From positions 44,556,001 through 44,620,000 of the forward strand of contig CM048553.1 of NCBI GenBank assembly GCA_026413225.1: 64,000 nt of DNA, given 5' to 3'. A model generated the notes under the pieces. The model searched no databases, had not been told where the DNA came from, and was given only the letters and a program-made list of their open reading frames with translations. Within the stretch, counting starts at the first letter, position 1; each line of letters starts with the position of its first letter. Both the position numbers and the translations under genes were made by a program. This document shows, one piece after another, positions 42,084 to 53,187 of this stretch. The stretch comes from Otis tarda. Its lineage: Eukaryota; Chordata; Aves; Otidiformes; Otididae.

Positions 42084-42997
42084 TGTCGTAGTTCAGCCCC
42101 AATCGGAACCAGACTACGGAGTCTCTCTCTCACTCCCCCCACCCTCCGAGAGAATAGGGGGAGATGATATAAGGAAAAACGGCTCGAGGTTTGAGATGAG
42201 GACGGGGAGAAATCCTTAAAGTTACCATTACGGGCAAAACAGACTCGACTTGGGGAAAACTATTCATTTATTTCTAAAACTAGCAGGAGAATGAGACAGA
42301 GAACAAGATAACCTCCATCCACCCCTCCCCTCTTCCCTGATTTAACATTATCTCTACTACTCCCCCCCGCGCCCACCCGAGCGGCGCAGTGGGGAAGAGG
42401 GAATGAGGGTCGCAGTCAGTTCATCACGCGTTGTTTTACGCCGCTACTTCGTCGTCGTCAGGGGAAGAACTCCTCACATTCCTCCCCTGCTCCTTCATGG
42501 GGTCCCTCCCCTACGCCACAGTCCTTGTGAAACTGCTCCAGTGTGGGTCATCTCTTCCATGGGGTGCAGTCCCTCCAGAACAGCTGCCCCAGTGGGCCCT
42601 CCACAGGCCACAGCCTCCTTCAGGCCTCCACCTGCTCTGGCGTGGGGTCCTCCACAGGCTGCAGGTGCATCTCTGCTCCTCCATGGGCTGCAGGGGGACA
42701 ACCTGCTCCACCATGGTCGTCATCACAGGCTGCAGGGGAATCTTGGCCAGAAACCGCGTTACTCCTCCCCCTCCTTCTGAACTGACCTTGGTGTCTGCAG
42801 CTGTTCCTCACAACAGGCTGGCAGACGCCTCTCAGGATCCTTTTTACATCTTATTCACTTCTCTTCTCCTCTCCACTTCTTGCAGCCAGGCCAGGCCGAG
42901 TTGGGCCCAGTCGGCTGCCCAGCAGGAGGCCAGAGGGTGAGGCCAAACCATTATCTCTACTACCTTCCCCCCCTCCTTACTAAACAAAACCAGAACA
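42084..42997 (-). mobile_element. Solo LTR, same ERVL-like family (copy 2, intron 1)
   Basis: About 914 bp, starting with the same TGTCGTAGTTCAG end on the plus strand and ending near AGAACA. Flanking 5-bp sequences are CCTGG (42079-42083) and CCGGG (42998-43002), a target-site duplication matching at 4 of 5 bases. It is shorter than copy 1 and differs by very roughly 8-10% over the first 220 bp by eye. It has the same orientation as OSBPL10 and an AATAAA in gene sense (42267-42272). No internal retroviral genes are present, so it is a fossil solo LTR. Confidence 0.85.
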
Positions 42998-45900
42998 CCG
43001 GGTAAGCATTAAATAAAATGTATACATAGACCTAACTGGACAGGACTTGTATGCATTACAGCTGTAGTTTGTAAAAACAGAAATTTGGGAATTACAGAAT
43101 GGAATTACAGAAATGCCTTAATATGTCCAAAAAAGTTTGACCAAACCGAAGAGAACAGAGGCACTGGTAACAGAAGGGTAAAGACAGAAGGGAAGTACAG
43201 CACAACAGTCAATTTAAAATAAATTCATGGAATTCTTATAGAAAGATCTTCTACAACAGGAAGTAACTATATTAGTAAAGATTTCTGTACTAAGAACTTG
43301 ATTTTTCCTCAATACACATTACATTAAGCACTGACAAGTGAAAGTAGTTCATATTATCATTATACATTTTTTAAATGGCAGAAAAAGTTCCAAGTATATC
43401 CAAAACTACTCCTAGTTTATTTTTAGATCAGCTACATTTCAAGTTGACATCTTTTCAATATTTAGAAGTTATTTTGTTGAGGCCAGCTTTTTAAGAACAA
43501 GAACATTGTAAGAGAAGGATACTGACTGTACTGTATCACAATAATGCAATCCAATTAGGTTCAAAGCAAAACCACATCCCATCAATGGATATTATAGCAT
43601 AAATTTTCAATTAGCTGCCTTGAGTCAGCAAAGTTTTATAGAGGTTGTATCACAGTTCACTGGCTTCTTCAGCAGTCCTTCATAGCTCATCCTTGTTTTG
43701 CAATGCCCTGTCCTCAGCAAGAATCATTGGCAGAAGCCAGCAACTCTTCAGTTTTATTTTCCAGTCCGCAGCTAAAAACATCAAGGAATAAGAGACCTCA
43801 AGAGATCTTCCTGTGAACTGAAAGATTAATGTTTAGATTTGAAAACCACCTTGTTAATGAAAGCCACTTGTGGATCTCAGTGTTACACCATGAAAAAAAA
43901 ACCCCACATATGCGCTACACAATATTGTAATGAGGAAAGATGTGCTTTGCTAGAGATCACGTACCTTCTCCTCTAACCTCAGTAGTGTAAGCATCACACC
44001 TGAGGCATGCTCAGATTTTCTAAACTACCTACGGTATTCTCAGATGAAAAATTATCTTTTTTAAAAAAACAAATCACTATCACCATAAACTATAGTGTTC
44101 AAAGTTTAAAAAAGAAAACAGTTGTACTACAACTTTGTCTCAGTAAGTATCTTATTTTTACCGAGCCATGTATTGCAATATCGACAAGGATGCAAGCTCA
44201 CTGACAGCTTTATTTTTCTCTAATATATTATGGTGTGTTTGAAGTATTAATAACATTTCTAACAGAACAGACAAGTAAAACAGTTTGAAATATGTTTTCA
44301 TCAGAAGTGTGCTTGTCTTCATCAATCTAGGTCACTAGAGTTATAATGCCAATATAAAGCTTCTGTATTCAAGAATGTGGCTTCTTGATTTTTTCCGATA
44401 ACTCTGTCATGTTCATCTAGTTATTCTTGGCTTGTGGACATATGTACATTACTTATATAATTTATGTGGAAGAAACACATAATAACAAGAGCTGCTTAAC
44501 ACCTGCAAAAGCAACACAAAAAATTTAAAGGTAATTTCCAGGTAGAGAAAGAAGTACAAATGATACCAGAAGAGAGCAGTCCTCAAGCCAATTCTTCATT
44601 CCTCCCTCATTCCACATTGTACTTCCTATATAATTCACTGAAGGTATATTCTCTGTAGCTGTTCTAGACATGAATTATTACGACATATTGTAAGTGAATA
44701 TACGGTCTACCAGACACTTTCTAGTAGACAAATGCTTTTGAAACACATCTGTTTGGACAGTAATTTTTGTGCAAGCTGATGAAATAAAACACTTGTTTTT
44801 AAACTTGTTCTGTGTTTTTACTGTAGTGTTTATAGCAGCTGTTATTTTTCACTTTCTAGATGCAGGTAATTTATGATCTAGGTTCTCGAAATTGAACCAC
44901 ATGAATGTTGGCATTTTTCCCAACTGCCAAGTTTCATTTAAAATATTATTTCACTGACAGAACCTGTTCAACAAGTAATATCCATTCTACTCTCATACAC
45001 AGGGGGCTGAGAACACAGCTATGTTACACTAATGCCATTTTTTATGATCTGCCTATATTTTTAATATGTATTTACACAGGAAAAAAAAAAAGGCAAGTTT
45101 GTGAATTTTTTAAGTTCTCAATTTTATGTCTTCCTTTCTGTGTATTCTTCCTAGCTTTTGAATTTATTATTTTTTTTTAATTCATAGACTAAAAGTTTCT
45201 GGTAGGCAAGAATGAACATATCCAAGACCATGCAGTCCTTTCTTTATGCATCATACGGAAGAAAATATTATATACAAAGCAAGGATCTAGCTTGCAAGAG
45301 CAGCATGCTGGCTCATTTTCACCTCTTCTTCACCCCAGCTCGTTCAAATAAAGCTTTGTAGAAACCAGACCTTCCCTACATGCTGCGTCATCTTAGCATA
45401 GTTGGAACTTTTCAGCTTTCTGTGCCGATATTTTGTAGTTCAATAAGGTTTTCCTTTCCTTTACCCTTACAACTATCAATTCATTGACAGAAATTAGAAG
45501 TTTAAGTTTCTATGTTTGGTCTTTTATCCTGACAGTTGATATGCAGCCATCTTCACAGCAAAGTATCTTGTCAACACTGCTTCTTAGAAACATATGTATA
45601 GAGCCCACAGAGTCCATGAGAGGGTGGTTTCATCAATATGTTGTGAGATATGCAGTGTATTAGCCATGATCCTCCTGAAGAAAACTTATTTAGATTTGCA
45701 AGTAACAATTACTTCCAAAGACATTTATGCATTAGGTTGCTGTTCTACATAAGTACATATTTCTAAAAACATTGTCCTACAAAAATCCAGACTCTCACTA
45801 TTTTAATCAAAAATGAAGAAACAATACTTATAACCTTTAACAAAAAAAAAAAACAGTTTCATCATCACATGTGCTTGAATTCCCACATAAACAACACTGT

Positions 45901-46523
45901 GTTTAAAAGGGCAAAGGTAAGTCTGGCACGTTAATATATATCCAGGTGGACGCTGTCAGTAGCTTCCTCTGGCTGCTATTCACATCAGTCATCTACTAGC
46001 CTGAAATGAGCTCTGCTACAGAAGGTGGCGGAAGAAAGAAAGCAAAACCAGAAAAATCCTCACCACACTACACATTCTGCAATTCAGAAAATACTAATTG
46101 CCTCTCTACTTCTTGTATGGCATTCTTAATAGTAGTATTAAAAACAATAACTAAGAACAAATTATCCCACTTGTGTTTCCAAGACTTCATTCGCAATTCA
46201 TGTTATATGCTTTCCAGACTTTTTCTTTTCTTTCTTTTTTTTTTCCAAAGTGGTAAAGGTCTATCCTTCTAGAGTCTTTAGTTCAGTATATGCTTCCTTC
46301 TCTCCTCTGTTTCTTCCCTTTCCTTCCATCAGTCGTCCTCCAGAGACTTAAGCTCATTTTCTAAACCTCTCCCACCATTCTACATCTCTTACTTCCTCTC
46401 TTGTTCTATTGCCAAATCAGCCTTTCCTTGCACTTGCATAATAAAAATAAGACAAAGTTTGATACATTAACCCAACAGTCACAACATGAAAGCCTACTAA
46501 ACAGGAAAGATAAAACACAGGCA

Positions 46524-46575
46524 ACAGAAGAAGAAAAAAAAAAAAGAAAACAACAACAACAACAAAAAAAACCAC
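46524..46575. repeat. A-rich tract with (CAA)n
   Basis: GAAGAAAAAAAAAAAGAAAA, then CAACAACAACAACAA and more A. It lies immediately before the hairpin at 46593-46622. Confidence 0.85.
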
Positions 46576-46592
46576 AAAACCCACACTACACC

Positions 46593-46622
46593 TTAAGCTG
46601 GAAGGCAAACCTTCCAGCTTAA
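46593..46622. repeat. Perfect inverted repeat, 13-bp arms, 4-nt loop
   Basis: TTAAGCTGGAAGG, loop CAAA, CCTTCCAGCTTAA. The arms are perfectly complementary. It is flanked on both sides by A-rich tracts in intron 1. Confidence 0.9.
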
Positions 46623-48189
46623 AAGAAAAAAAAAATAAAAGAAAAAATTAAAAAAAGATAAATGCCTTTACTCTGTTTTCAAGAGTAGGAGCTTCTATTA
46701 AAAGCTTACTGTGATAAGGCATCAAAAAAGGGGGGGCATTTTTTGCCAGCGCAAAATGCCCGAATGATTGCAGCAACGAATAATGTATTTTTTGCTTCTC
46801 CATCTTGCCTACACTTTGGTATCTTTTTCATTATAACTTCATTATCTTTCTCCTATCACCATGATAAAGGCAGTATGGAGAAACTTCACTAGGAAGGTTT
46901 TCTCCATATTCCAAAGCTAGAAAAACACACACACCCCTCTCCTGGTGATAAACACACTACTCTGATTCCAGTGCGTAGATTTTCCCACAATGGTATGTGT
47001 TCCTCACATAAAAGCCTCGCCCTATCTCACTGAAAGATGTAGCAGCCGATACAGCTGTAAGTGGCAGTGCGGTTCACAATTCTGTACATCAGGTAAACGC
47101 AGAAGCTTTATCGACACAGAGCCCCAACTTACATTTATGCACTGCCTCTACCTTTTAAATATACTGTTGAAAGACCTAAACAAGTTGTCCCATCACAGTA
47201 CTTAACTGTGCTCCAAGTCCATTCTCAAGCAAATAAAACAATCATTACTGACTTATTTCATAAAAAATCTTGAGAACCTGATAAAAGGCACGTTACAGAA
47301 GGTGCAAGTCTTAATACTGCAACAGGTAATCTCTAAAAGCCCATGAAGTTGAAGCAAAGCTATTTCCCAGGTCACCAAGAAATACGTACTTGTAGTAGTA
47401 ACTTATTAAAAGCCATAGAAAAATATTAATTTAGGGATTTCAACTCACAACCATCCGACTGATAAGCCTAAGGTCTTTTCAGTCAAATACCTTAAGGCAC
47501 CTGCAAATGCTGTGCAAGACTCTTGAGTGGGTCCACTGGACTGAAATACGCACAACAGCAACTGCGTTTAGCCTGTGGAAGGGTTCTGAAACAAGCACCA
47601 AGCACATAGCAATTAATACTACATATCAGTGCAGTCCTGTCTTCTATTTTGAAGAACAGTACTCCAAATTTTAAACTGCAGTTTTATGAGAAGGATACTA
47701 CCAACAAAATCGTTAGGTTTCACCAAGCATGTAGCGAATGATCCAAACCGCTAAGGTTCATCAATACTTGGTGCATCCAGCTCCCTTCTACCAAAAACAA
47801 TGGGAAAGTTCCCAAACTGAAGGAAATTACACTATGCAAACATTTTAAAACGTATAAATGCAACAGCCCAGTTAATTGCATACACCTCTCAGCCTATCCA
47901 ATGCTCAATAAAATAATACAACAGTTGATACAGTACATTTTAAACAAACAAAAGATATTTAAAGCAAGGTAATTAACACCAATCAGTATGCATTTATTAA
48001 AAACAAATTTCCTCCAGAAAACCTGCTGGGTTTCTGATATCACAAGTTTGCTTCATAACATTAACAGCATTGAAGCAATGTGCTAACACAGGCAGCACTG
48101 AGTTTAAGAACAAGACACATTAAATGCATTGAAAAACAGCTAAAAGATGGAGCCAGCCTCAAAATAAAACTAAGTGAGGATCTTTGAGT

Positions 48190-48310
48190 GAATGTATTTC
48201 CAACACGGTTCCTTGGCAATCAGTTCTTGGCTTTGGAGTGTTTAGCAATGACCTAAATGGGAAAAAAATTTCCATAAACATTGCTGATGACATCAAAATA
48301 AGCTATCATC
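48190..48310 (+). mobile_element. Possible upstream piece of an old CR1-type element
   Basis: The segment GTTTAGCAATGACCTAAATG ... CATTGCTGATGACATCAAAA resembles the CR1 reverse-transcriptase palm (F-x-N-D-L-D followed by ADD-T-K). It could belong to the same old insertion as 49850-50400. The link across 48310-49009 is not clear, so this is tentative. Confidence 0.4.
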
Positions 48311-49009
48311 AGCAACCAACATGCATTCCAATACTATCAAAATAGAATCATACATCTAGTGACAAAGAAGTCACAATTATAAGAGAGGATTTACCTGGAA
48401 AAGCGAAACTAACTCATAAAAACACAAGGTAAGGAAAATCTACTGATTATTTTGTCCAAGTAATTCTTCCAACTAATAATCAGTTTCCTCAACTATATTT
48501 TAAATTACTCTCCTCTGTAAACAAATAATTAACTATTATTTTTACTCCTTCAAAAACAGGGCATACACACCATGAGAAAGCCCAAGCAGTATCCCTGGGA
48601 ATATGTAAAAACATGCTTAACCGCAGAGAGAGCATACTGCAGGGAGACAGCTCCCACAGCACTCCTTTTCCTCACCTTCCCATCCAAAAAAAAAAAATAA
48701 AAAGGATAGTTAAGTGCTACTCTTCATTTTGACACTTCTGGCACTCATTTTGGTAGTACTATGCCATATGTTACCGGATCAAGAAGTATACCGGATATCA
48801 GGAGAAAACGGCGTACCAAGCACCAGGGTGTTGTGGCACTGACAGCTTGAGCAAAGCAAGTAGGAAATAGCAAGAGCGTGGGTATGAAGACACCTGTCTG
48901 GAGAACCCAGGCAGCACAAGGTCTCAGTGTTGCATGTAATTAGATTAACAGTTAAACTTATGAGGCCATCTTAACAACCTAGTTTTCAAAAATTAATGAT
49001 GGAGACCTA

Positions 49010-49802
49010 CTAACCAGGCCAAGTGCAAGGTCCTGCATCTGGGTCATGGCAATCCCAGGCACAAATACAGGCTGGGCGGAGAATGGATGGAGAGCAGCCC
49101 TGAGGAGAAGGACTTGGGAGTGCTGGTGGACGAGAAGCTCAACATGAGCTGGCAATGGGCCCTTGCGGCCCAGAAGGCCAACCGCATCCTGGGCTGCATC
49201 AAGAGGAGTGTGGCCAGCAGGTCGAGGGAGGTGATTCTGCCCCTCTACTCCGCCATGGTGAGACCCCACCTGGAGTACTGCGTCCAGTTCTGGAGTCCCC
49301 AACACAAGAAGGACATGGATCAGTTGGAGAAGGTCCAGAGGAGGGCCACAAAGATGATAAAAGGGCTGGAGCACCTCTCGTATGAGGACAGGCTGAGAGA
49401 GTTGGGGCTGTTCAGCCTGGAGAAGAAAAGGCTCCGGGGAGACCTGATAGCAGTCTTCCAGTACCTCAAGGGGGCCTACAAGAAAGATGGGGAGAGGCGG
49501 TTCAGTAGGGCCTGTTGCGATAGGACAAGGAGTAATGGTTTTAAAAGAGAGGGAGGTAGATTTAGATTGGATATTAGGAAAAAAATTTTTACAATACGAG
49601 TTATAGAACACTGGAACAGGTTGCCCAGAAAGGTGGTGGAGGCCCCATCCCTGGAAACGTTCAAGGCCAGGCTGGATGAGGCTCTGAGCAACCTGATCTA
49701 GTCGGGGATGTCCCTGCTCCTTGCAGGGGGGTTGGACTAGGTGACCTTTGAAGGTCCCTTCCAACCCTAACCATTCTCTGATTCTATGATTCTATGATTC
49801 TA
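49010..49802 (+). mobile_element. CR1 LINE, 5'-truncated 3' end (best-preserved copy)
   Basis: It begins with GCCAAGTGCAAGGTCCTGCA, continues through the C-terminal part of ORF2, the stop at 49699-49701 and the short 3' UTR, and ends in the CR1 tail, ATTCTATG repeats up to 49802. It is the youngest-looking CR1 in the window. It is antisense to OSBPL10 and sits next to, or inside, an older CR1-type fossil that resumes at about 49850. Confidence 0.95.
49087..49701 (+). pseudogene. CR1 ORF2 fragment (C-terminal part of reverse transcriptase)
   Basis: An open frame of 204 codons from an internal Met, or about 229 codons counting upstream in-frame codons from 49012. Blocks typical of the CR1 pol C-terminus are visible: [85 protein letters not shown] and [10 protein letters not shown]. 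The endonuclease and catalytic palm (FADD) regions are absent through 5' truncation. It therefore cannot be active and is not a host gene. The natural stop TAG is retained. Confidence 0.9.
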
Positions 49803-49849
49803 CTAAGCTAATGGTCTTTGACCTTTTTAAGCAGGGAATATCAAGTTGG

Positions 49850-50400
49850 AGGAAACTGAATGTATTATCCCTGTATTTAATCCCTACTGCAACCACAACT
49901 GAAACTGTACAGAGTTCTAGTGTCCATGTGTGAAGAAAATAATTGAAATACCAAACAGTAATCAGATCTATCATAAATTACTAAAATTACTGGGAGATCT
50001 GACTCACAGCAAGAAAACTCCAGGGGTCTAAATACTCCAAATACAGACAAAAGATAACCTAGCCTGCCCAAAAAGACTGCACAGACAAATTTACATTTGA
50101 TAAGAGGTATCTTCAGTCTCATACACAACCAGCATAATGAGATTCAGTGAAAAGTCAAAGGCTGATACGTACTAAGAACAATAGGCAATTTTTCAAGCAG
50201 TGATTAAAGTTGGGCAAATTGTTCCCATACCTATGGAGAAGAACCCTCTGTCACTGGGAGAAAAATGCTGAGATAGATATCTGAAGAGAAACACAATTCT
50301 AGATGGAACAGAAACCACAACAAATTCTATGGCTTGTGCTACAGAACTGAGTGGCTAAGGACCTACATTCTTCAGCTTTAAAATACCTACTAATTAAAGG
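49850..50400 (+). mobile_element. Old CR1-type LINE fossil, 3' part (intron 1)
   Basis: Degraded but collinear with the 3' third of the older turtle/crocodile-type CR1. Landmarks are: AGAGTTCTAGTGTCCATGTG (49913), like the CVQFWCPH block; GATAAGAGGTATCTTCAGTC (50099); ACCCTCTGTCACTGGGAGAA (50244), like the PSLE segment; and AATTCTATGGCTTGTGCTAC (50322), like the 3' UTR. It begins roughly 50 bp after the end of the young CR1 at 49802, which may have inserted into it. Confidence 0.6.
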
Positions 50401-52764
50401 CTGTCTTGGAAAGAGAAGTGCAGGAGCATTTAGACAGCATTTACGGAAACATTTTTACATGCAACAGTTAAATACTAAGCAAACTTTGCCTCCCTGGATT
50501 AGGTTCCAAAAAGTAATCACACATCTCAGTAAGATATCCACAAAAACCTACAAGATCTTGACCATAAAGTTGTAGGAGTGTATTAGGACCTAAGAAACAA
50601 ACTCAGTATATTTAGTTGAACCAAATTCAATACTTATTGTTTCATCATTCATTGTAATACATATTTAACAAATATAATTTTACATTTAAAAACCAAATAG
50701 TTACAGCAATTTTTGTTTTTGCTTAGAAGGTTCAGTCTTTTAACTACATCATAAAGAACAAAGTACAAATATTAGAAGAAGCTAAAGCCCAAATATGTTC
50801 TGTTTACTAAGCAATTGTTTTTAAATAGAAAATGACTGGGGAAATCTTTTGAATACTTTTATTATATACTCATAAAAAGACTCCAGGAACATTACTTAGT
50901 TTAACAACTTACTGTCACTTCTCCTACACGAACAAAATACATATTCATAAACTGGTGGGTTTTTTTCAAATGAGCCAGCAAGTGCATATGTGCTCCCTCT
51001 AAGCACATTCATCATTGCATTGCTAAGCATGGAAATCACCATTCAAAAAGCTAGCAGCAAAATGAGCTAGTAATAACAAAACCCAGATAAGGATAAGTAA
51101 GTGCTTCAGTGTTAGCGCCAACTGCCACTTCTTTTCACTGTCTGAAAGCGAAGTGTGACATCTGGGTGAAAGGAAGACCACGCTCTGTTTTGCCTGTCAC
51201 TTCACTCCCTCTGGTACCAGACTGCTGCTCAGATCTGAAGTGCACTTGCAACTCCCAAATACACTGCCTGAGCGAAAATGCCCGAGTCTCATTTGTTTTA
51301 AACAGATTTTTCCTACATTATCATCTAATGCATCTTATGCATTAGATTAATATGCATTATATTATTTTATTCTCTGCATAGGCATAAGCAGCCCTGACAC
51401 CATGTCAAAAACAGCCAAGGAACAAAGAACTTGGGTTACCTGCCCCGGGGACAAGAGAAACGTCCACCGCAGTTCTCCAACCCAGAATCCACATCTCCCA
51501 GCACAGATCAATTCCTTAACCACAAGACCAGCCTTTGCAATTCCAGTCTGAGGGTCAAAGTTGTCTTCTTCAAAACGTTTTTTTTTAAGCATCACTGAAG
51601 GGCAGAATTATGGATTTCTCAGCCTCTTACCTTGCAAAAATTCTGTCTCTGATTTCACTGTTTGAACAGCCTTCTCCATTCCCCCAATAGAGCTGGTTTA
51701 GGGGCAACAGCAAAAGCTATTCAAACTAAATCAACCAGTTCATGAATAAACCAGTTAAGTTTAATCAACCACTAACTAAACAAAGACAAAGTGCATCTTA
51801 ACTGAAAGTTCGAATTTTCCTACAAATAAAATTGGGATATACATTTAAAGAGATTACCTTTTTTTTTCCTTTAAGTAAGCATTAATGATACTTACAGGGA
51901 AAAAGTTTCAACAGTAAAAAGTGAAGGAAAGAGGGAGGCAGGGAAAGAAAGCTTACATTTGTGATTATTTTTGCTACATAGATTTCAGAATTTAGAAAAA
52001 AAAAAAAAAAAGATTAGTGACTTAATACAAAACACAACTTACTAATAACTGGGGTTTTTTTTACATTCTGAATTCCAAGTTTATTTGAAACTAATGACAT
52101 AGATCTTAATTTCAATAGCAGAAGATCAGTAACTCCTGAGTATTCAGGATGGAAAATAGCCTAATCATTTGTTCAACAGAACTAGAACACATTGCTTTCA
52201 AGTAGTTTTCTTCCTTTCCACATTGCCTCCTACTACAAATAGAATCTACATGTGAAGGGACACAGTTTCTAGTAAAACCTATTTTGCAAGCAAAAATTTT
52301 AGCCCAATATTATCAAAATGTCTTGAAAATTTAAAGCGTTTCCACTAGTCCTAACAAACCTAATCGAGGTTCCAAATTTAAAGAGCAGATTTCCAAGAAC
52401 AGAAGAAGCAGCTGCATCTCTAGCTCCTTAAAATAGGCTCCCCCTTCCCAAACTTTGCAAATAAATCCTGGAAGGTATTACAACACTACACAAAGCCCCA
52501 GGTAGGTATGCCAGAAACACGCTAAGATGAAAAGATACACAGTGGAGGGCTTGGTGTTAATCTGATTCTAGTAAGAACACAAAAATTCCCATTTCAGTAA
52601 ACTTCACAAACATTAAATATGCACATGGTTATTTTCTCCTTCTCAGATATCATCTATAGTTAGAATTCTGACAGCATGGTTTATTCTATATTAAAAAAAA
52701 CAGGTTCTTTCGCTTGGACAGACATCCTTCCCAGCAGCTATATTGGTATACCTATACAAATCAA
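50401..52764 (-). other. Intron 1 stretch, no gene seen
   Basis: Holds the ATGCAT-rich hairpin at 51323 and short poly-A runs (about 51997). No coding signal. Confidence 0.7.
51323..51347. repeat. Perfect inverted repeat, 11-bp arms, 3-nt loop
   Basis: ATCTAATGCAT, loop CTT, ATGCATTAGAT. A further ATGCATTAT follows, so the local sequence is ATGCAT-rich. Intron 1. Confidence 0.9.
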
Positions 52765-53187
52765 CGAAGATGATCAGAGGGCTGGAGCACCTCTCCAGTG
52801 AGGACAGGCTGAGAGAGTTGGGGCTGTTCAGCCTGGAGAAGAGGAGGCTCCGGGGAGACCATATAGCGGTCTTCCAGTACCTCAAGGGGGCCTACAGGAA
52901 AGGCTCTTCAGCAGGACCTGTTGTGATAGGAGATGGGGTAATGGTTTTAAAAGAAAAGGAGGCAGATTTACACTAGATATAAAGAAAAAAATTTTTACAA
53001 TGAGGGTGGTGGAACACCAGAACAGGTTGCCCAGAGAGGTGGTAGATCCCAGGAAACATTCAAGGCCAGGTTGGACACGGCTCTGAGCAATCTGTTTTGG
53101 TTGGAGGTGTCCCTGCTCACTGCAGAGCGGCTGGACTAGATGACCTTTAAAGTTCCCTTCCAACTCAAACCATTCTATTATTCTATA
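52765..53187 (+). mobile_element. CR1 LINE, short 3' fragment
   Basis: It starts at AAGATGATCAGAGGGCTGGA, follows the CR1 3' region (GAGGACAGGCTGAGAGAGTT, GTACCTCAAGGGGGCCTACA), and ends in ATTCTATTATTCTATA. Several small deletions and substitutions break the frame; for example, the GGTGGTAGATCCCAGGAAAC segment is shortened. It is antisense to OSBPL10, about 4.4 kb from exon 1. Confidence 0.92.

Larger units (their letters stand above)
43003..48189 (-). other. Intron 1 stretch, no gene seen
   Basis: A/T-rich, with the (CAA)n tract and hairpin near 46590. No gene or dated transposon recognised. Confidence 0.7.

Noticed and set aside
42403-42940. Overlapping open frames of up to 169 codons
   Set aside because: The same explanation applies: they are shadows in the second LTR copy, parallel to those in the first.
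48979-49764. 261-codon minus-strand open frame
   Set aside because: It is the antisense shadow of the CR1 pol fragment on the plus strand. Similar shadows occur on CR1 copies genome-wide.
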